The notes under the pieces are model-generated. The model saw nothing but the letters and a program-made list of their open reading frames with translations, did not search any database and had not been told where the DNA came from. The position numbers and the translations under genes are program-made. DNA of 64,000 nt, taken from assembly GCA_964036045.1 (NCBI GenBank), contig OZ038385.1, forward strand, positions 43,575,722 to 43,639,721. The letters run 5' to 3'. This stretch comes from Eutreptiella sp. 'Long Island Sound 2002' (Eukaryota; Euglenozoa; Euglenophyceae; Eutreptiales; Eutreptiaceae). Every line of letters starts with the position of its first letter. Positions within the stretch are counted from its first letter, which is position 1. This document shows, in pieces, positions 1 through 11,600 of the stretch.

Positions 1-639
1 TAATTCACGGGGGGGAGACGCCCATGCGTAGCCCTTGCGGCCGCTGTCGGGGTGTCCCAGTGCCGTGGTTGGGTAGGGGGGGGGCTCTGTCCTAACCCCT
101 TCCTATCTCTTAGCAGCAGCAGGCAAGTAAGCAGGCAGTACCGGGGGTCATAACCCCGGGGTAACAGTAGCCGGGACTCAACGTGAGTCCTCTTAACCAT
201 CAACAACCCCAAATTCCGCCGGGGCTTAACTACCGAACGAAACGGTATTTGGGGCCCCCGTGGGCCTTATGAGCCCACGGAGTGTACTGAGGTGTGGCTA
301 CCAGCACTTAAAGTCTGGCCTGCCATACCCATTGCTGGGCTCGCCTCAGCACGGCCGGTCGGGTCCGGCTCTGGGGGGTGCGCACGAAACTAGCCCCGGG
401 AGAAGGGCCTTCTACCCGGTTAAGCATTAATTACAGCAGTAAGCACTATTTATTACGTTAGATGTTTACTAAGCGCATGTTTTTACCCCGCAGACATGCC
501 CCTTCCAGTGCAGCGCTCACCTTTGGGGCTGCCGTTGGGGGGTCCGGGGCTTTTACCCGGACCTCCGGCCCTCCCTGGCTGTTGGCCGGAGGCGTACATT
601 ATACAATACTGTGGTTCTTTCAGTAACATACGTACATTA

Positions 640-1160
640 CTTGATACATACACATCTGGGGCCTGAGGGGGATGGCGCCCCCCCTTGGTTCCAAACAAAT
701 TCGTCTCCGGGGGGCCTCCCCTTGATTCACTATCGTCTCGGGACCGTTCCGAGGTCGCCCTGCATGGCAGAGGCAGGGACGGGGGGGCCACCCCTTATTT
801 CAGAACTGTATCGGTGCATCAATGTCTTTCCACCCTGCTTGGGCGGAAGACCAGGGACCGGGGGGCCACCTCTTATTTCAAAACTGCATCGGCATATCAA
901 GGTCGTTCCACCCTGCATGGGCGGAGGACCCGGGACCGGGGGGCCGCCCCTTATTTCATTCCCGCTCTGGCAGATCAAAATTCCTCCGCCCCTTGTAGGC
1001 AGAGGTCCAGGGATCGGGGGCCTCCCCTTATTTCAGTACAGCCATTCAGGTACGGGTCTGGGGGGTCTCCCCTTATTTCAAACCACAAGTCCAAGTATCG
1101 GTTCCTCGCCCCGACGGGCAAATGACCAGGGACGGGGGGCCTCCCCTTGTGTCACAGCAC
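640..1160. repeat. 78-bp tandem repeat array, about six units
   Basis: A unit built around ccttatttca preceded by a G-rich tract recurs at 717 (variant), 795, 873, 951 and 1028, a spacing of 78 bp. Shortened or variant units lie near 1073 and 1148. Because 78 is a multiple of three, each frame repeats the same peptide on both strands. That explains the long overlapping ORFs without implying a protein. Confidence 0.75.
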
Positions 1161-1299
1161 TTCCTGGGGAGCCAGACGTCGAGGCTGCAGGCAGGTGCCA
1201 TTACCCCGGCGCAGTGAGCACCGTAGCGGCAGGCGCTGGCCCTTACCTCCGCCCGGGCGCTGACTCCTCTTTATTCCACCGCCTCCCTATTCTGGTCCC

Positions 1300-1800
1300 G
1301 TCGGATAGGACGAGATCTCCACCCCATGATGTACCTGTGCACAACACAAGGAACAGTGGGTTGGGGTAGGGGAGCGCACAAGAGCCCTGGAGAGGGCTGG
1401 GTCACAGGGGGACCCGGGTTACTCCTGCATACCGCCACCCCCCGGTAGAGCCCGCCCTGTGCCATCGTGGCTCCCGGTGCTCACTGGGTAAGTGGTTGTA
1501 AGGTCTGATGTCACAGTTGTCCCGCATTGCACCGCAGGGCAGGACGGGTAGCCCCCCGTGACATCAGACCCCTGACCGAAGGCCATTGTGTTGTAACCCC
1601 ACACCTGGCCGGGGATTCTCGTATGCGGCCCCCACCCATGACGTACCTGTGCAGGGACGCACGGTGTCGTGGGTGGGAGCATTGTGGGGGGGGACACACA
1701 AGCCGTGGGAGGGCTGGGCCACAGGGAGACCTGGGGCTCACTTGCTTACCGCCACCCCCCGGTGGAGCCCGCCCTGTGCCATCGTGGCTGACCCACGGTG
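1300..1800. repeat. Imperfect ~310-bp direct duplication
   Basis: Two copies begin near 1325 (tgtacctgtgca) and 1640 (cgtacctgtgca). Both run through accgccaccccccggt and agcccgccctgtgccatcgt (about 1432 and 1750). Spacing is 310-317 bp and the copies are diverged. Function unknown. Confidence 0.65.
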
Positions 1801-2370
1801 GTGGGCGAGGGGTGAGGCGCTGAGTCCCGTGACCCGGCCGCCGCGGCTGGGCCAGATCACCCCGCAGATTGCACAGACATGCACATACCAAGCAGTTCGA
1901 AAAGGGGGGGGGGGGGTTACTATACCCAGGGTCCCTGACTTTCCCGCATGTTGAACGTTTTCCTAGGTTCCATATTTTCCCATTTTCCACTTGTTCCCAG
2001 TAGCATGGCAGTTTCTTGTCCGACCTCGCCCCCCAACAGCACTTGGTGGGTGGGTGGGGGGGGGAGAAAAGCCTGATGGGGGGTTTCGGGTTGAGCGTTG
2101 GGGTGGCCCACCAGCAAAACTGACCCTGTTGTTATTCACATACCTAGTTCATGCCTACGGCCATGGTCGAGGAAGCAAGGTGCAGAATTGGGCAAGAGAA
2201 AAAGGGGGGGGGGGCAAGTCTGATATGGGGGGCAAAGCGCATGTCTGATATTTTGGGGGGGGGGGGGGCAAAGGCCTATCATGGGGGGCTTGGGGGGTTG
2301 GGGGTTGGGGGTGATGGTCCATAAAAGTCTGAAGTCTGAAGTCTGATAGCCTATTGGGTTACTATACCCA

Positions 2371-3464
2371 TAGCTGTGGCGCCCCTTCCTGCCGGGTTAG
2401 GTCCTGGCTCTGCCGGCTGGGCGGCTGCGCCAGGCGGCTGCGTGTGGCTCTGGGTTAGGGGGCTGGGGTTGTCCGTTTCCTTTCTCCTCTGCGGTGCCGG
2501 TTTCAACTTTCTGGGTGGTCCACCACCGTTGTTGCCGGGCGCGCGGTGGCCCCGTGTGTGGCCTGCGGTGCCGGTGTGTGGCGTGCTGGTGCGGCGCCTT
2601 CCGGGGTGTGCGGTGGCTTGCTTCGGTTAGTCCTTCAGGTTAGGGTCAGTCGTGCCGTGTCGTGCCGCTCTGTGCCGCGTCGCGTCGCGTCGTGCTGTGG
2701 CGCATTGCTCTGTGGCGCGCTGTGGTGCGGTGTGCCGTGCTGTCTCGCGTTGTGCCGTGGTTGGTCAGTGGAGGTCAGCCTGGCCTGTGTCGTGGTGCGG
2801 AGTGCGGGCCAGAGTGTGGCTGGCTGGTGGCTGGGGGGTGCGGTTAGGTGTGGGTGTCTCGCCGGGTCCGTGCTGTGGGGGCCTGGGCGTGCCACTCGGG
2901 CTGGTGGGTCGGGTAGGCGTCCGTGGGGTTGCCCTACCTGGGGGCCTGTGCCTTGGTCCCGTGTCCTCTGGGGGTCCCGGTCCCTAGCCCTGGTCGCTGT
3001 GGCCGTGCCTTCGTCCTCTTCCGGTGCCTGTGAGGTGGCCCTTGTGGCGGCCGGGGTCGTCGCCTGGCGGTGCGGGCGTGGTGGTGCGCCGCGCGGCGAC
3101 GTTCCCCGCGGCTTCCTCTGTGGGTGTGGCCCGTTCTCCCCGTGTAGGTGTGCCCTCCATCCCCCGTGTGGTTTCCGGTGGCTGGTGGCTGTGCGCTGGT
3201 GTGATCCGTACGGCGTCCGATGCTTGCTTCGGCGGTGCGTGTTGGGGGGTGCGCCCCCGGGAGTCGTGCGGCGTTCGGTGGGGGTGGGGCGGCGCTGGTG
3301 CCCCCGTCGTGGTATGCCGTTCCTGGGTGTGGGTCCTGGCGTTTGCCGTGGTGCCCTTTTCCTCTGTGCCTCGGTCCCCGTTCCTGCCCCTTCCTGGTTC
3401 TTGGGTGGTTTCCTGCCCCCATGTTGTGTCTCTTCCGGCGCCCTGTCCCTATGGGTGCCTGCCC
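2371..3464. other. G/T-rich tract downstream of the LINE-like ORF, no gene seen
   Basis: The plus strand is strongly G+T rich (the minus strand C+A rich), a bias continuous with the minus-strand ORF ending at 3465. Open frames on both strands encode low-complexity Arg/Pro/His peptides with no recognisable domain. It may be the decayed 3' part of the LINE-like element. The similar tract at 30360-31186 sits in the same position relative to a homologous peptide. Confidence 0.4.
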
Positions 3465-5639
3465 TCACTTGGGGCCCCTCCGTGCCCTCTTGCCTGAGTG
3501 CCCCTTGCTGTCCCTTGCCCTCCCCTTGCCCTTGTCGTTCCCCTTCCTGGTGTGGCGGATGCGGGGTGGGGAGGGGGCGCCGATGGCCCACGCCTGGGGG
3601 TGGGTGGCCTGGAGCCATTGGCGGAGGGCTTGGGGGGTGTAGGGGGGGCGGAGGCCCTGGAGCGCATCACGGAGGAGGGCCTCCCATGCCGCTTGCGGCA
3701 TGATGGCCTCCGGGGCGGCCTCGGTGGGGGCGCCGGGGGTGCGGGTGTGCATCTTCTCGAAGGTGTGCACCATGTGCACCCCTTCTCGCCTTTTCGCTCC
3801 CCCGGCCCACTTCACCCAACGGCGGAGCTCCCGCAAAGCGAGGGCAGACCACCAGGCGAGGTGGGCGGGGGCCCAGGGGGGGGAGGGGTCCGAGCTCTGG
3901 GTCCTGGAGCGGCGGGGGGAGGACGTGGACCTGCGGGGGTGGTGGGGGTGGCGGTGCCTGGGGGAGCGGGAGCGGCGGTGGCGGGGGCTGGGGGAGGAGG
4001 ACGGGTACGGGCGGAGGGGGGAACGGGAGGGGGAGGTGGACTTGGGGCGGCGGTGGCGCGCTTGGTGGCGCCTGGGGGAGCGGGAGTGGTGGTGGCGGGG
4101 GCTGGGGGTGGTTGATGGGTATGGGCGGCGGGGGAAACGGGGAGCCTGGGGGGGCCTGTGGGGGGAGGGGGAGGTGGACATGGGGCGGCGGTGGCGTGCC
4201 TGATGGCGCCGGGGGGACCGGGAGCGGTGGTGGCAGGGGCTGGGGGTGGGGGTCGTGTACGACCGGAGGGGGGAGGGGGAGGTGGACATGGGGCGGCAGT
4301 GGCGCTCGTGGTGGCGCCCGGGGGAGTGGGAGCGGCGGGAGCGGGGTCCCGGGGGGTCGTGGTGGCGCCTGGGGGAGTGGGAGCGGCGCGAGTGGGTGGT
4401 TGAGGCGCGGTGGCGGTGTGGGGAGTGTGGGCGCCGGGGGCGAGTGTGCCGTGCGGGGGGGGAGCGGGAGCGCCGCCGTTTGCAGGACCGGGCCTCATCG
4501 CTCGAGTCGGGCCAGTCAGGAGGCATCGGCGGGTCCTGGGGGGCCTCGCGTGGTGCCGCCTCGTACTGGGGGGGGGCGGGAGGTCCCCCGTCGTCCTTGG
4601 ATCCGCCACGTAGGGGTGTGGTGGCGGCAGAGGCTGGTGGTATGGGTCGAGTGACTGTCCCTGGCGGGGTTGGGCCCGGGGGGCCCCTTCGGCGTGGACG
4701 TGGTGGCCGGGGGGATACGGTTCCTGGTACGGGGGGGGGTGGCTGGTACGGGGGGGGTGGCCCCTGGTGGTAGGTGGGGAATGCGGGTGGAGCGCTCGGT
4801 GGTTGCCATCCCATTCGTTGGTGCTGTTCGTGCACGGGGGGTTGTGGCCCGGTGGGGTAGGGTGGTGGGCAGTGGTAGTGGTGGGGGTCGTGTTGGTGGT
4901 GGTGGTGGTGGGGCTGCTGGTGGTGGTGGCGTTGGTAGTGGTGGGGTTGGTGTTGCGGGTATGGCCCTTGGACCCCTTGTGGGTATTCCGGTCCCCCTTG
5001 TGGGGGTGGGGGGTCGGGCATCGTGCGCAGCCACTGGGGCTGTACTATGTGGTGGGTAGGGGGGGCGGGTCGGGGGCCGGGCTTGACGGTGACGGTGGTC
5101 GAGGGGTCCCACATCCCTGGGTCGGTTTGGCCGGTGGTGGTGCTGGTCTGTGGGGGATGGATGACGGGGCGCTTGGTGACGGGGATGTTGACGAGGGTTT
5201 GGACGGGGTCGTGTTGGGTGGCCGCCTCCGCGGTGGCGGTGGCTGCTGGTTGGAGGGGGGCGTGGGTTGTGGTGGGTGGGGGGTCCTGGCTTGGGTTAGG
5301 GTTTGGGTTAGGGCGGTGTCGGTTGGGTTTGTGTCGTTGCATTTGTGGTGTTGTGTGTGCTCGCTTGGGCACCGGTTTGGGTTTGGGGTCGGGTTTGGGG
5401 TTGGGGTCTGGTTCTAGGTTGAGGAGGACCTCTGTCCGGAGGTGTGAGGGCGCCGATGTCGGGTCGGGGGTCTTCCCAGTGCGTTGCCGGGGTGCCTGAG
5501 TCGCCTGTGTGGGGGTCGGGGGGTCGGTGCGTGCGGCCGCGGCTTTGGCTTTTGCCGTGGCCTTGAGGATGAGGGCGGCAGGGAGGGGGGGGTCGGAGGA
5601 TGAGGCGGAGGAGGTGGATGAGGCTGTGGATGAGGAGGA
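3465..5639 (-). pseudogene. C-terminal part of a Pro/His/Arg-rich LINE-like protein, split by LTR-A
   Basis: About 720 codons are open on the minus strand. The order is a Ser-rich start, Pro-rich and His-rich tracts, RS-like repeats (many SRSP and SPRRH blocks), and a globular C-terminal stretch beginning MPQAAWEALL, ending at 3465. A homologous stretch (MPQAAWEAML) is encoded near 31130-31186 on the same strand, so the protein is repeated in the genome. The upstream half lies at 16845-18784. Removing LTR-A and one 5-bp TSD copy rejoins the two halves in the same frame. The apparent N-terminus starting inside the LTR (MKCLIYFG...) is an insertion artefact. Assignment to a LINE ORF rests on context and composition; no enzyme domain is visible in this half. 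Confidence 0.5.
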
Positions 5640-5644
5640 GGTGG

Positions 5645-6354
5645 AGTAAGAAAAAGTCACTGCCATGTCTTTCTTGGAGGGCTTGATCCAGGCTAAGCCC
5701 CCCTTAAAACCCTTTGTTGATGCTAAGACAAACTTAAGTGTTTTTATCTCTCTTTTGTTGCCTAAAGTACACTTTCTCAAAGTAACTAGGGTTGTGACCC
5801 TAGCCCCCCCATGAAGTTCACCCCTACCACTCAACTGAGCGAAGGTGCCTTCCTTCATGGAGGACATACCAAAATAAATCAGGCATTTCATGCTTGTTGG
5901 CCTTGGAGGTTAAGCCTAGTGGTCTCCCACCCCAAGACCCCTATACTCAATTGTTTCTACCACTTATTGTGGTCCTACTTTGTAACTGTTTCTGAATTCA
6001 GTTGCTTGGCCAAGTCATTTTCTGTGTGGTCCTGACATCTATGCCTCTCAGTCCTAACCAGCACCATTTCACCCAAAAGAGTGCACATGAAGTGCCTAAT
6101 GCAATTTCTGAGGCTAGAGTCTGACCAATTTTCATATAAAATCTTTTGTATTATCCATTTGTGATTGAATCTATGTGCATAAACCTGCTTTGTCTATCTG
6201 CAGCCCTTCTGTGTTACACTGGATTCCAACACCAATCATTGATTCGATCCACATCCTCTTATTGCTCTACTTGCTGCTTTGGTTTGGGTTTTCAACTACA
6301 AAACCTGCAGGACATCATCAAAATATCTAGGGCATAAAGCAAGGACATCTTTCC
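5645..6354 (+). repeat. 5' LTR of LTR-A
   Basis: The 710-bp direct repeat of 16130-16839 starts agtaagaaaaagtcactg and ends catctttcc. Boundaries are set by the 5-bp TSD outside, the primer site immediately downstream, and the polypurine tract before the partner copy. Unlike the LTR of LTR-B, it shows no clear tRNA-like segment. Confidence 0.93.
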
Positions 6355-6370
6355 GGTAGCAGAGACAGTC
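6354..6370 (+). promoter_or_regulatory. Primer binding site of LTR-A (tRNA-iMet type)
   Basis: ggtagcagagacag follows the LTR end directly. Ten bases (GGTAGCAGAG) are complementary to the conserved 3' end of eukaryotic initiator tRNA-Met (CTCTGCTACCA). Confidence 0.8.
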
Positions 6371-6752
6371 CCTTGTGCCCTTTTGAACCGACCCTGAAAA
6401 GAAGTGCAGAACAAAAGCTCAACAACAAGTTCATCATGTCCACGCCAAGCGTCAGGACCTGGCCTATCCGAACTGTCCAAGTACAAATGGGCAGCATGGC
6501 CCACCCAACGAGTGAACCACCTTCTGAGCTCCACATCATCTCAGTGGCGCATCTGGGTCCCAAGGAGATCCAGAACGCAGAAGGGCGGAAGAGAATAAAG
6601 GCCTTACCACCGAGGCCTTAGCAGCACACGGTGGAGACAGCTACAGTCACCTCCACAGACGTGTAGCTGCCTCAATATCCAGATCAAATTGTCCAGCTTC
6701 ATCCTCAACTGCCATTGAAGGACCTGAGGAGTATGAGGAGCTGAAGCAGAAG

Positions 6753-8626
6753 ATGGATGAGTACATCCTACATGAGGAGTACTACAAATCCATCTGTGGG
6801 GAAGATGGAGAGGAGCCACTAGCTGTACATGGATCCATACCACGTACAGACCTAGGGTCCTACGCACACTCAGGTCCTCCGTCCACTGCATCCCTGCCAA
6901 GACGACTAAGACCTGAGTATCCAAGACCATGTTGTCCAACCCCAGGGGCTCCAGAAGTGGGCCCGACACGAGTCGAAGAACAACAACATCCAAGGCCAAC
7001 CTACGGTGCCCTGGATCAGACGGCCGAGCTGTTGGCCAAACTCCTGTCTGGATCAGAAGATCCAGATGTGACGGCCCTATCGGAGGCCATTAAGGCTAAA
7101 CTGGGTATTGCAGAACCCTTACCCAAGCCTGAGTTGCCCTCTCTCTCTCCAGGGCTGAGTACCCTGGCCGAAGATCTCAAGAGATCAAGGGTCTCAAGGC
7201 TGTTGCCTAAGGTCACCTGCCCCAGCCCCTTTCACCCCCGTGCCAGGACTGTGCCTATGGCTGATCTACAGGACGTGCCTGTCACAGAGAGTGAGAGAAG
7301 AGGGCTGTGAGCCCTGGCCCCTCTTGCCGGCGTGTCGCCTTCTGGCCTAACTCCGGGGGGTGGGAAGACGGGCAGACCAATTGCCCAGGCGAACATCCAG
7401 CTGGAACTGCCGGAGTTCGACCCCAAAAATCTGCCTGAATGGGCGGAAGAATTTGCAGAGTTCCTTTTGTTGACTGGCCAATCCCATGTGGATGTGGCCA
7501 CCAAATGTTCACTGCTAAAACGCTCATGCAAAAAGAAATTTTTGCAAAGACAGGTCAAACAGATTGTGAAAACCTGTTCTACCTGGGCAGAGGTACTCCT
7601 GAGGTTAGAGAAAACATTCCCAGTCTATGAGACTGACCTCAGCGTACGCACACAGATCGAGGAGCTACCTATGCTCCCGGAGTTTCCATCCGCTGCGCGA
7701 ATTTCTGAGTATGTGTGCGACTTGGAGTACTTATTTTCGAGGATGAACGTGGGCTCCTACGGAGCCACTGAGCCCCACCTGTGGCTCATGAGTAAGATCC
7801 CCCAGCGTACGTGGGATGATTGCCGCTCCACCTCTGAGAGGAAGAGCAGGACCCACTCGTACGATGAACTGGTGGATCTCTTAATTGAGCTAGCTCTTGA
7901 GAGAGAGAATGACTCCCACATGGAGAAATTCCTCAAGAAGGGTTTGGGACGAGGTGGTACCCCTACCCCCGAACGTGGCGAAGGGAAGGGGCATAAAAAT
8001 CCCACTACACCAACCAGGGAGGTGGTAAAGGGAGGGGCAACCTACGTGCCATGAACGAGGTTCAACCTGATGCAGGCACACCCCCCCTGTTCTACTGCCG
8101 ACCTGTCAATGACAAGGGGGGACCTTGTCATGCTTCTGACTGCGATCTCCGCAGTGGTTGTATGCTGCAGATGAAACGTCAGCAGCACACCAAGGATGGG
8201 AAACAGGTGACCCATCAGGACCATTTCGGGTATACCATCACCTGTGGTTACTGTGGCAAACGTCGTCACTACGAGGACGAATGCCACATCAAGAAACGCG
8301 AGAGTGACAAAATCAAGCGTCAGGAGGCGGAGCGCCAGAAGACCCAGACGCCCGCCAGAAATCCCCCGAATGGGGATAAAGGTAAAGGAGTCGGCAAGGG
8401 GGGTGGCAAAACTGGACCCCCTAACCCCCAGAGGCGCTCATCAGCGCCCGTTGCTACCCCCACTCCTGCTGCTACACCCGCTCCTGCCGCAGGTGAGCCT
8501 AAGAAACGCCCCCAAGGGGATAACGCTACCCCTGAGGGGAATAATTCAAAGAAGAGGCGCTTGGCCTGGATGGCCAAGTCCCTCATGGCTGCAGGGGTGG
8601 ATGTGAAATTCCCTGATGAGGAATAG
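6753..8626 (+). pseudogene. gag: gag of LTR-A, broken by a stop and a frameshift
   Basis: Segment 6753-7310 ends in TGA and continues in the same frame at 7332-8054, which carries the capsid-like region (ELPEFDPKNLPEWAEEF onward), parallel to residues ~414-590 of the intact LTR-B Gag. The nucleocapsid part is in another frame (8051-8626), with a CX2CX4HX4C knuckle (CGYCGKRRHYEDEC) and a basic, Pro/Ala-rich tail. A one-base shift between about 7980 and 8050 is therefore needed. The first ATG of this frame is at 6753, since stops lie just upstream. The final TAG at 8624-8626 matches the gag/pol stop of LTR-B, but a base is missing in the following G run, so pol is now out of frame. Confidence 0.85.
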
Positions 8627-11600
8627 GGGGGCGACCCGAAGAGGAGCAGTTGGTTTTCTGGATCCTCGTGAAAATCGGGGATCAGGTTTTTCGAGCGGTG
8701 CTTGATACCGGTGCAACACTTTCCATAGTGGCCCGGCGCCTGCTTAAGACTTTCAGGAAAACTAAGACCGTGGCCATAAGAGTAGGGGATGGGCGTACCA
8801 TCCATTCCTTGGGGGGGGTCGATGTGACCATATGTCTGGGCAACGAAACCGTGACCCAACACTGCAGAGTGTCGGACACTGACGCCTTTGACATCGTCAT
8901 TGGCACCGACTTTCTAAGAAGAAACCCCCAGGTTAAAATGCTGTCCCTACAGCGTCCTTACTCTTTGCACTGCGACTTTGGCAGTGGGCTATTCTCCGTT
9001 CCTTTGGAGCTGTCAGGACGAAAAGAGTCTGGGCTGCGCTACGCAGCCAAGACGAACTATCGTACTGAAAACTACCAACTGGCCCGTCACGTTCTTGAAA
9101 ATGGACTGGCGGCCCTTCAGGTAAACCTGGATGAGATCCAGGTGGAATTGTTTGCGAGCCAACAACAGCACATCATGCAGTTGTACTGCTCGAAACAAAT
9201 GAACAATGCTTTCCGTTTCTTCTGGAAAGCAATGGGCCTAGCGTATGCTAACCCTCCCTTCTCCCTGCTCGCGAAGGTTCTAACCAAAATCGCTTATGAG
9301 GGAGGAAGGGTTGTTATGTGCACCCCTGACTGGGGTTGCTCTGGTGAACATGCTTACTGGCGCCGTATGCTAGATCGAATGACCGTGGGAAGAGTGCAAC
9401 TCCCCGACGGCCCCATCTATGTGCCTGAGGACTCAGACACAGCTATGCAGGCCCCTGAGTGGGCCAGTTTCCTGTCCATCATCGATGGATCTCTCAATCC
9501 TGTACCCCTGTGTGACCTAGACCAGGTGCTACTAAAAGAGGTCATGGCCGAAAATCGTGGCCTGACCCTTTAGGATCTCAAAAATCAATCTCCTGAGCAC
9601 CTATCTGCCACACTTACAGGGTGTGAGTCTCCTGATGACTATCTGGAACCTGCAGCTGTAAAAGAGGATGCTGACGACCAACTGTCTGAGGTCGTGAGCA
9701 CTATTCCCTCTGTTGATCCCAGCTGTGTTGACCTAAAACATAGTGCCTTCCTAGCCCAGCTGTTGCTAGAGGAGGTAGATCTAGAGTCAACCTCTGAACC
9801 CGCTTCCCCTGTTGGGAAGCCATTGCTACACATGCAGCCTGTGCACACAGGTGAACCCGTGGCCCGGAGTACTGATGCTCTGGCGCGGCCTGCTGCTAAT
9901 AACATGCCATTGTCTGAGCATGACACTCAAGAACTCCGGCGGCTTTTGTACCTGAAGGCCGGAGGTATTGAGCGCCAAGAGCGGCTGCAATACCTCAGAC
10001 AGACCTGGAAATACTCCATCTGGTCTGAGGAGGACGATGAGTCCTATACGCTGCCTGATCCTGAGATACCTCTAGTGTATTCTCTACACTATGGGCAGCA
10101 ATGTCCCCCTGAGTGGGACGATGGTACTGTGCCTGCCGAAACTGCTGATCGGCATAAAAAGAAAGAACATGGAAAAAACAACCTCCATGCTGAGGAGGAT
10201 TTCCTTCATAAACTCGAGAGTCTTAACCTTGACCCCCGCCTGAAGAAACTGCTGATAACCTATGAGGAGGTGTTCGGCGCCTTGCCGCCTCCCCTTTCTT
10301 GTAAAAAACTGGTCCAGATGGACCTGAAATTGAAACCAGAATTTGAAAAGACGCGAGTGAGGCGTCGTCCCTATCCCGCTCCACAGGAACAGGTCGAAGA
10401 AATCGAGCGCCAGATCCAAGAATGCATTGATGCTGGCCTCGTTGAAGAGTATAAACACGGGGACTATCCCCATCACTGCAGTCCCTGTTTCCTTGTTGCT
10501 AAACCAGGGTCGACTGCCCTATGTCTTGTTGTAGACTATGGTGAGGTCAACAAGAAAACCCAGAACCACTCAGGGAGTATTCCTAACATGGAAAACACCC
10601 TGGAGCGTATTGCCAAATGCAGGTATCAGACCAAAATGGACAAACGCTCTGGTTTCTGGCAGGTTGACCTAACCGCCGCAGCTCAGGAGCTGCTGGCCTT
10701 TATAGCCCCTAAGGGTCGTGTCTTCAAGTGGAAGGTTATGCTATTCGGGGTGGCAAATGCCCCAGCGCTCTTCCAGGAGCTTATGAACAAAATTTTGTAC
10801 ATACTGAGGCGCAGGCCTCTAGTACAAGAGTTGATTTCTCGGGGTGCAGAAATGGAGGCTCACATCGACGACGTGAGTTTGGGTACTAATACCAAAGAGG
10901 ACCACGTCCTTCTCCTCCGTGAATTTTTCACTGTCTGTCAAGAAAACCATCTCCGAATCAAACTAGAAAAATGTGAGTTTATGAAAGAGGAGATGGAGTA
11001 TTTGGGTTTCGACGTGGGGTACGGCTGGTGGAAACCAGCCGCGTCTAAGATGCAGCCCCTACAGAACATGCAGATTCGCGATGACCCTAAGAGGGGTCTA
11101 CACGATGTGAGGAGTTTTGTGGGCGCCTGTAATTTCTATCGGCGTCACATCCACAATTTTACTTACTCCTCTGCACCCCTCACTGACCTGATCAAGAAAA
11201 CTACTCCCTGGAGATGGACCTCCAGAGAGGAAGAGTGTTTCCAGGAGTTGAAGAAGAAGATTGCCTCCTCCAACTGCCTGGGAGTGCCCCGCCCTGAGGG
11301 CGAGATAGTCCTGATCACTGATGCCAGTGATGTAGGGGGGGGAGGTACGATCTACCAATGGCAGGAGCTTAACCCCGCTGAACTAACCCACTGCCATTAT
11401 CGTACTACTGGACTGAACCGTGATGGTTCGTTGAAACATGACTATCCTACCAGTGAGTGGCGACTGGTGCCACTGGGACACTGGAATTGGAAATGGAACC
11501 AAGCGCGTTCCAACTACAGCACCTATGACCAGGAACTCCTGGCCGGTATGTTGGTGCTATCGTCACAATCCCGACTCCTGGGACCTAACCCTATTGTCTG

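Larger units (their letters stand above)
1..2370. repeat. GC-rich repeat block without a supported gene
   Basis: The block has many G homopolymers and no reading frame with a recognisable domain. It contains a 78-bp tandem array (about 640-1160) and a ~310-bp duplication (about 1300-1800), listed separately. The stretch 1508-1590 closely matches 13505-13590 in the 3' noncoding part of LTR-A (both carry tgtcacagttg, gcattgca and ccgaaggccattg), so part of the block is probably a fragment of a related LTR element. The motif gttactataccca occurs at both ~1915 and ~2357. The overlapping ORFs here exist because the repeats lack stops in several frames. Confidence 0.6.

Noticed and set aside
611-1369. 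252-residue plus-strand ORF
   Set aside because: Encoded by a 78-bp repeat with open frames on both strands and no recognisable domain.
5285-5330. Telomere-like GGGTTAGGGTTTGGGTTAGGG motif
   Set aside because: Only a few units, inside the G/T-rich complement of a Pro/Asn-rich ORF (PNPNPNP); no extended array.
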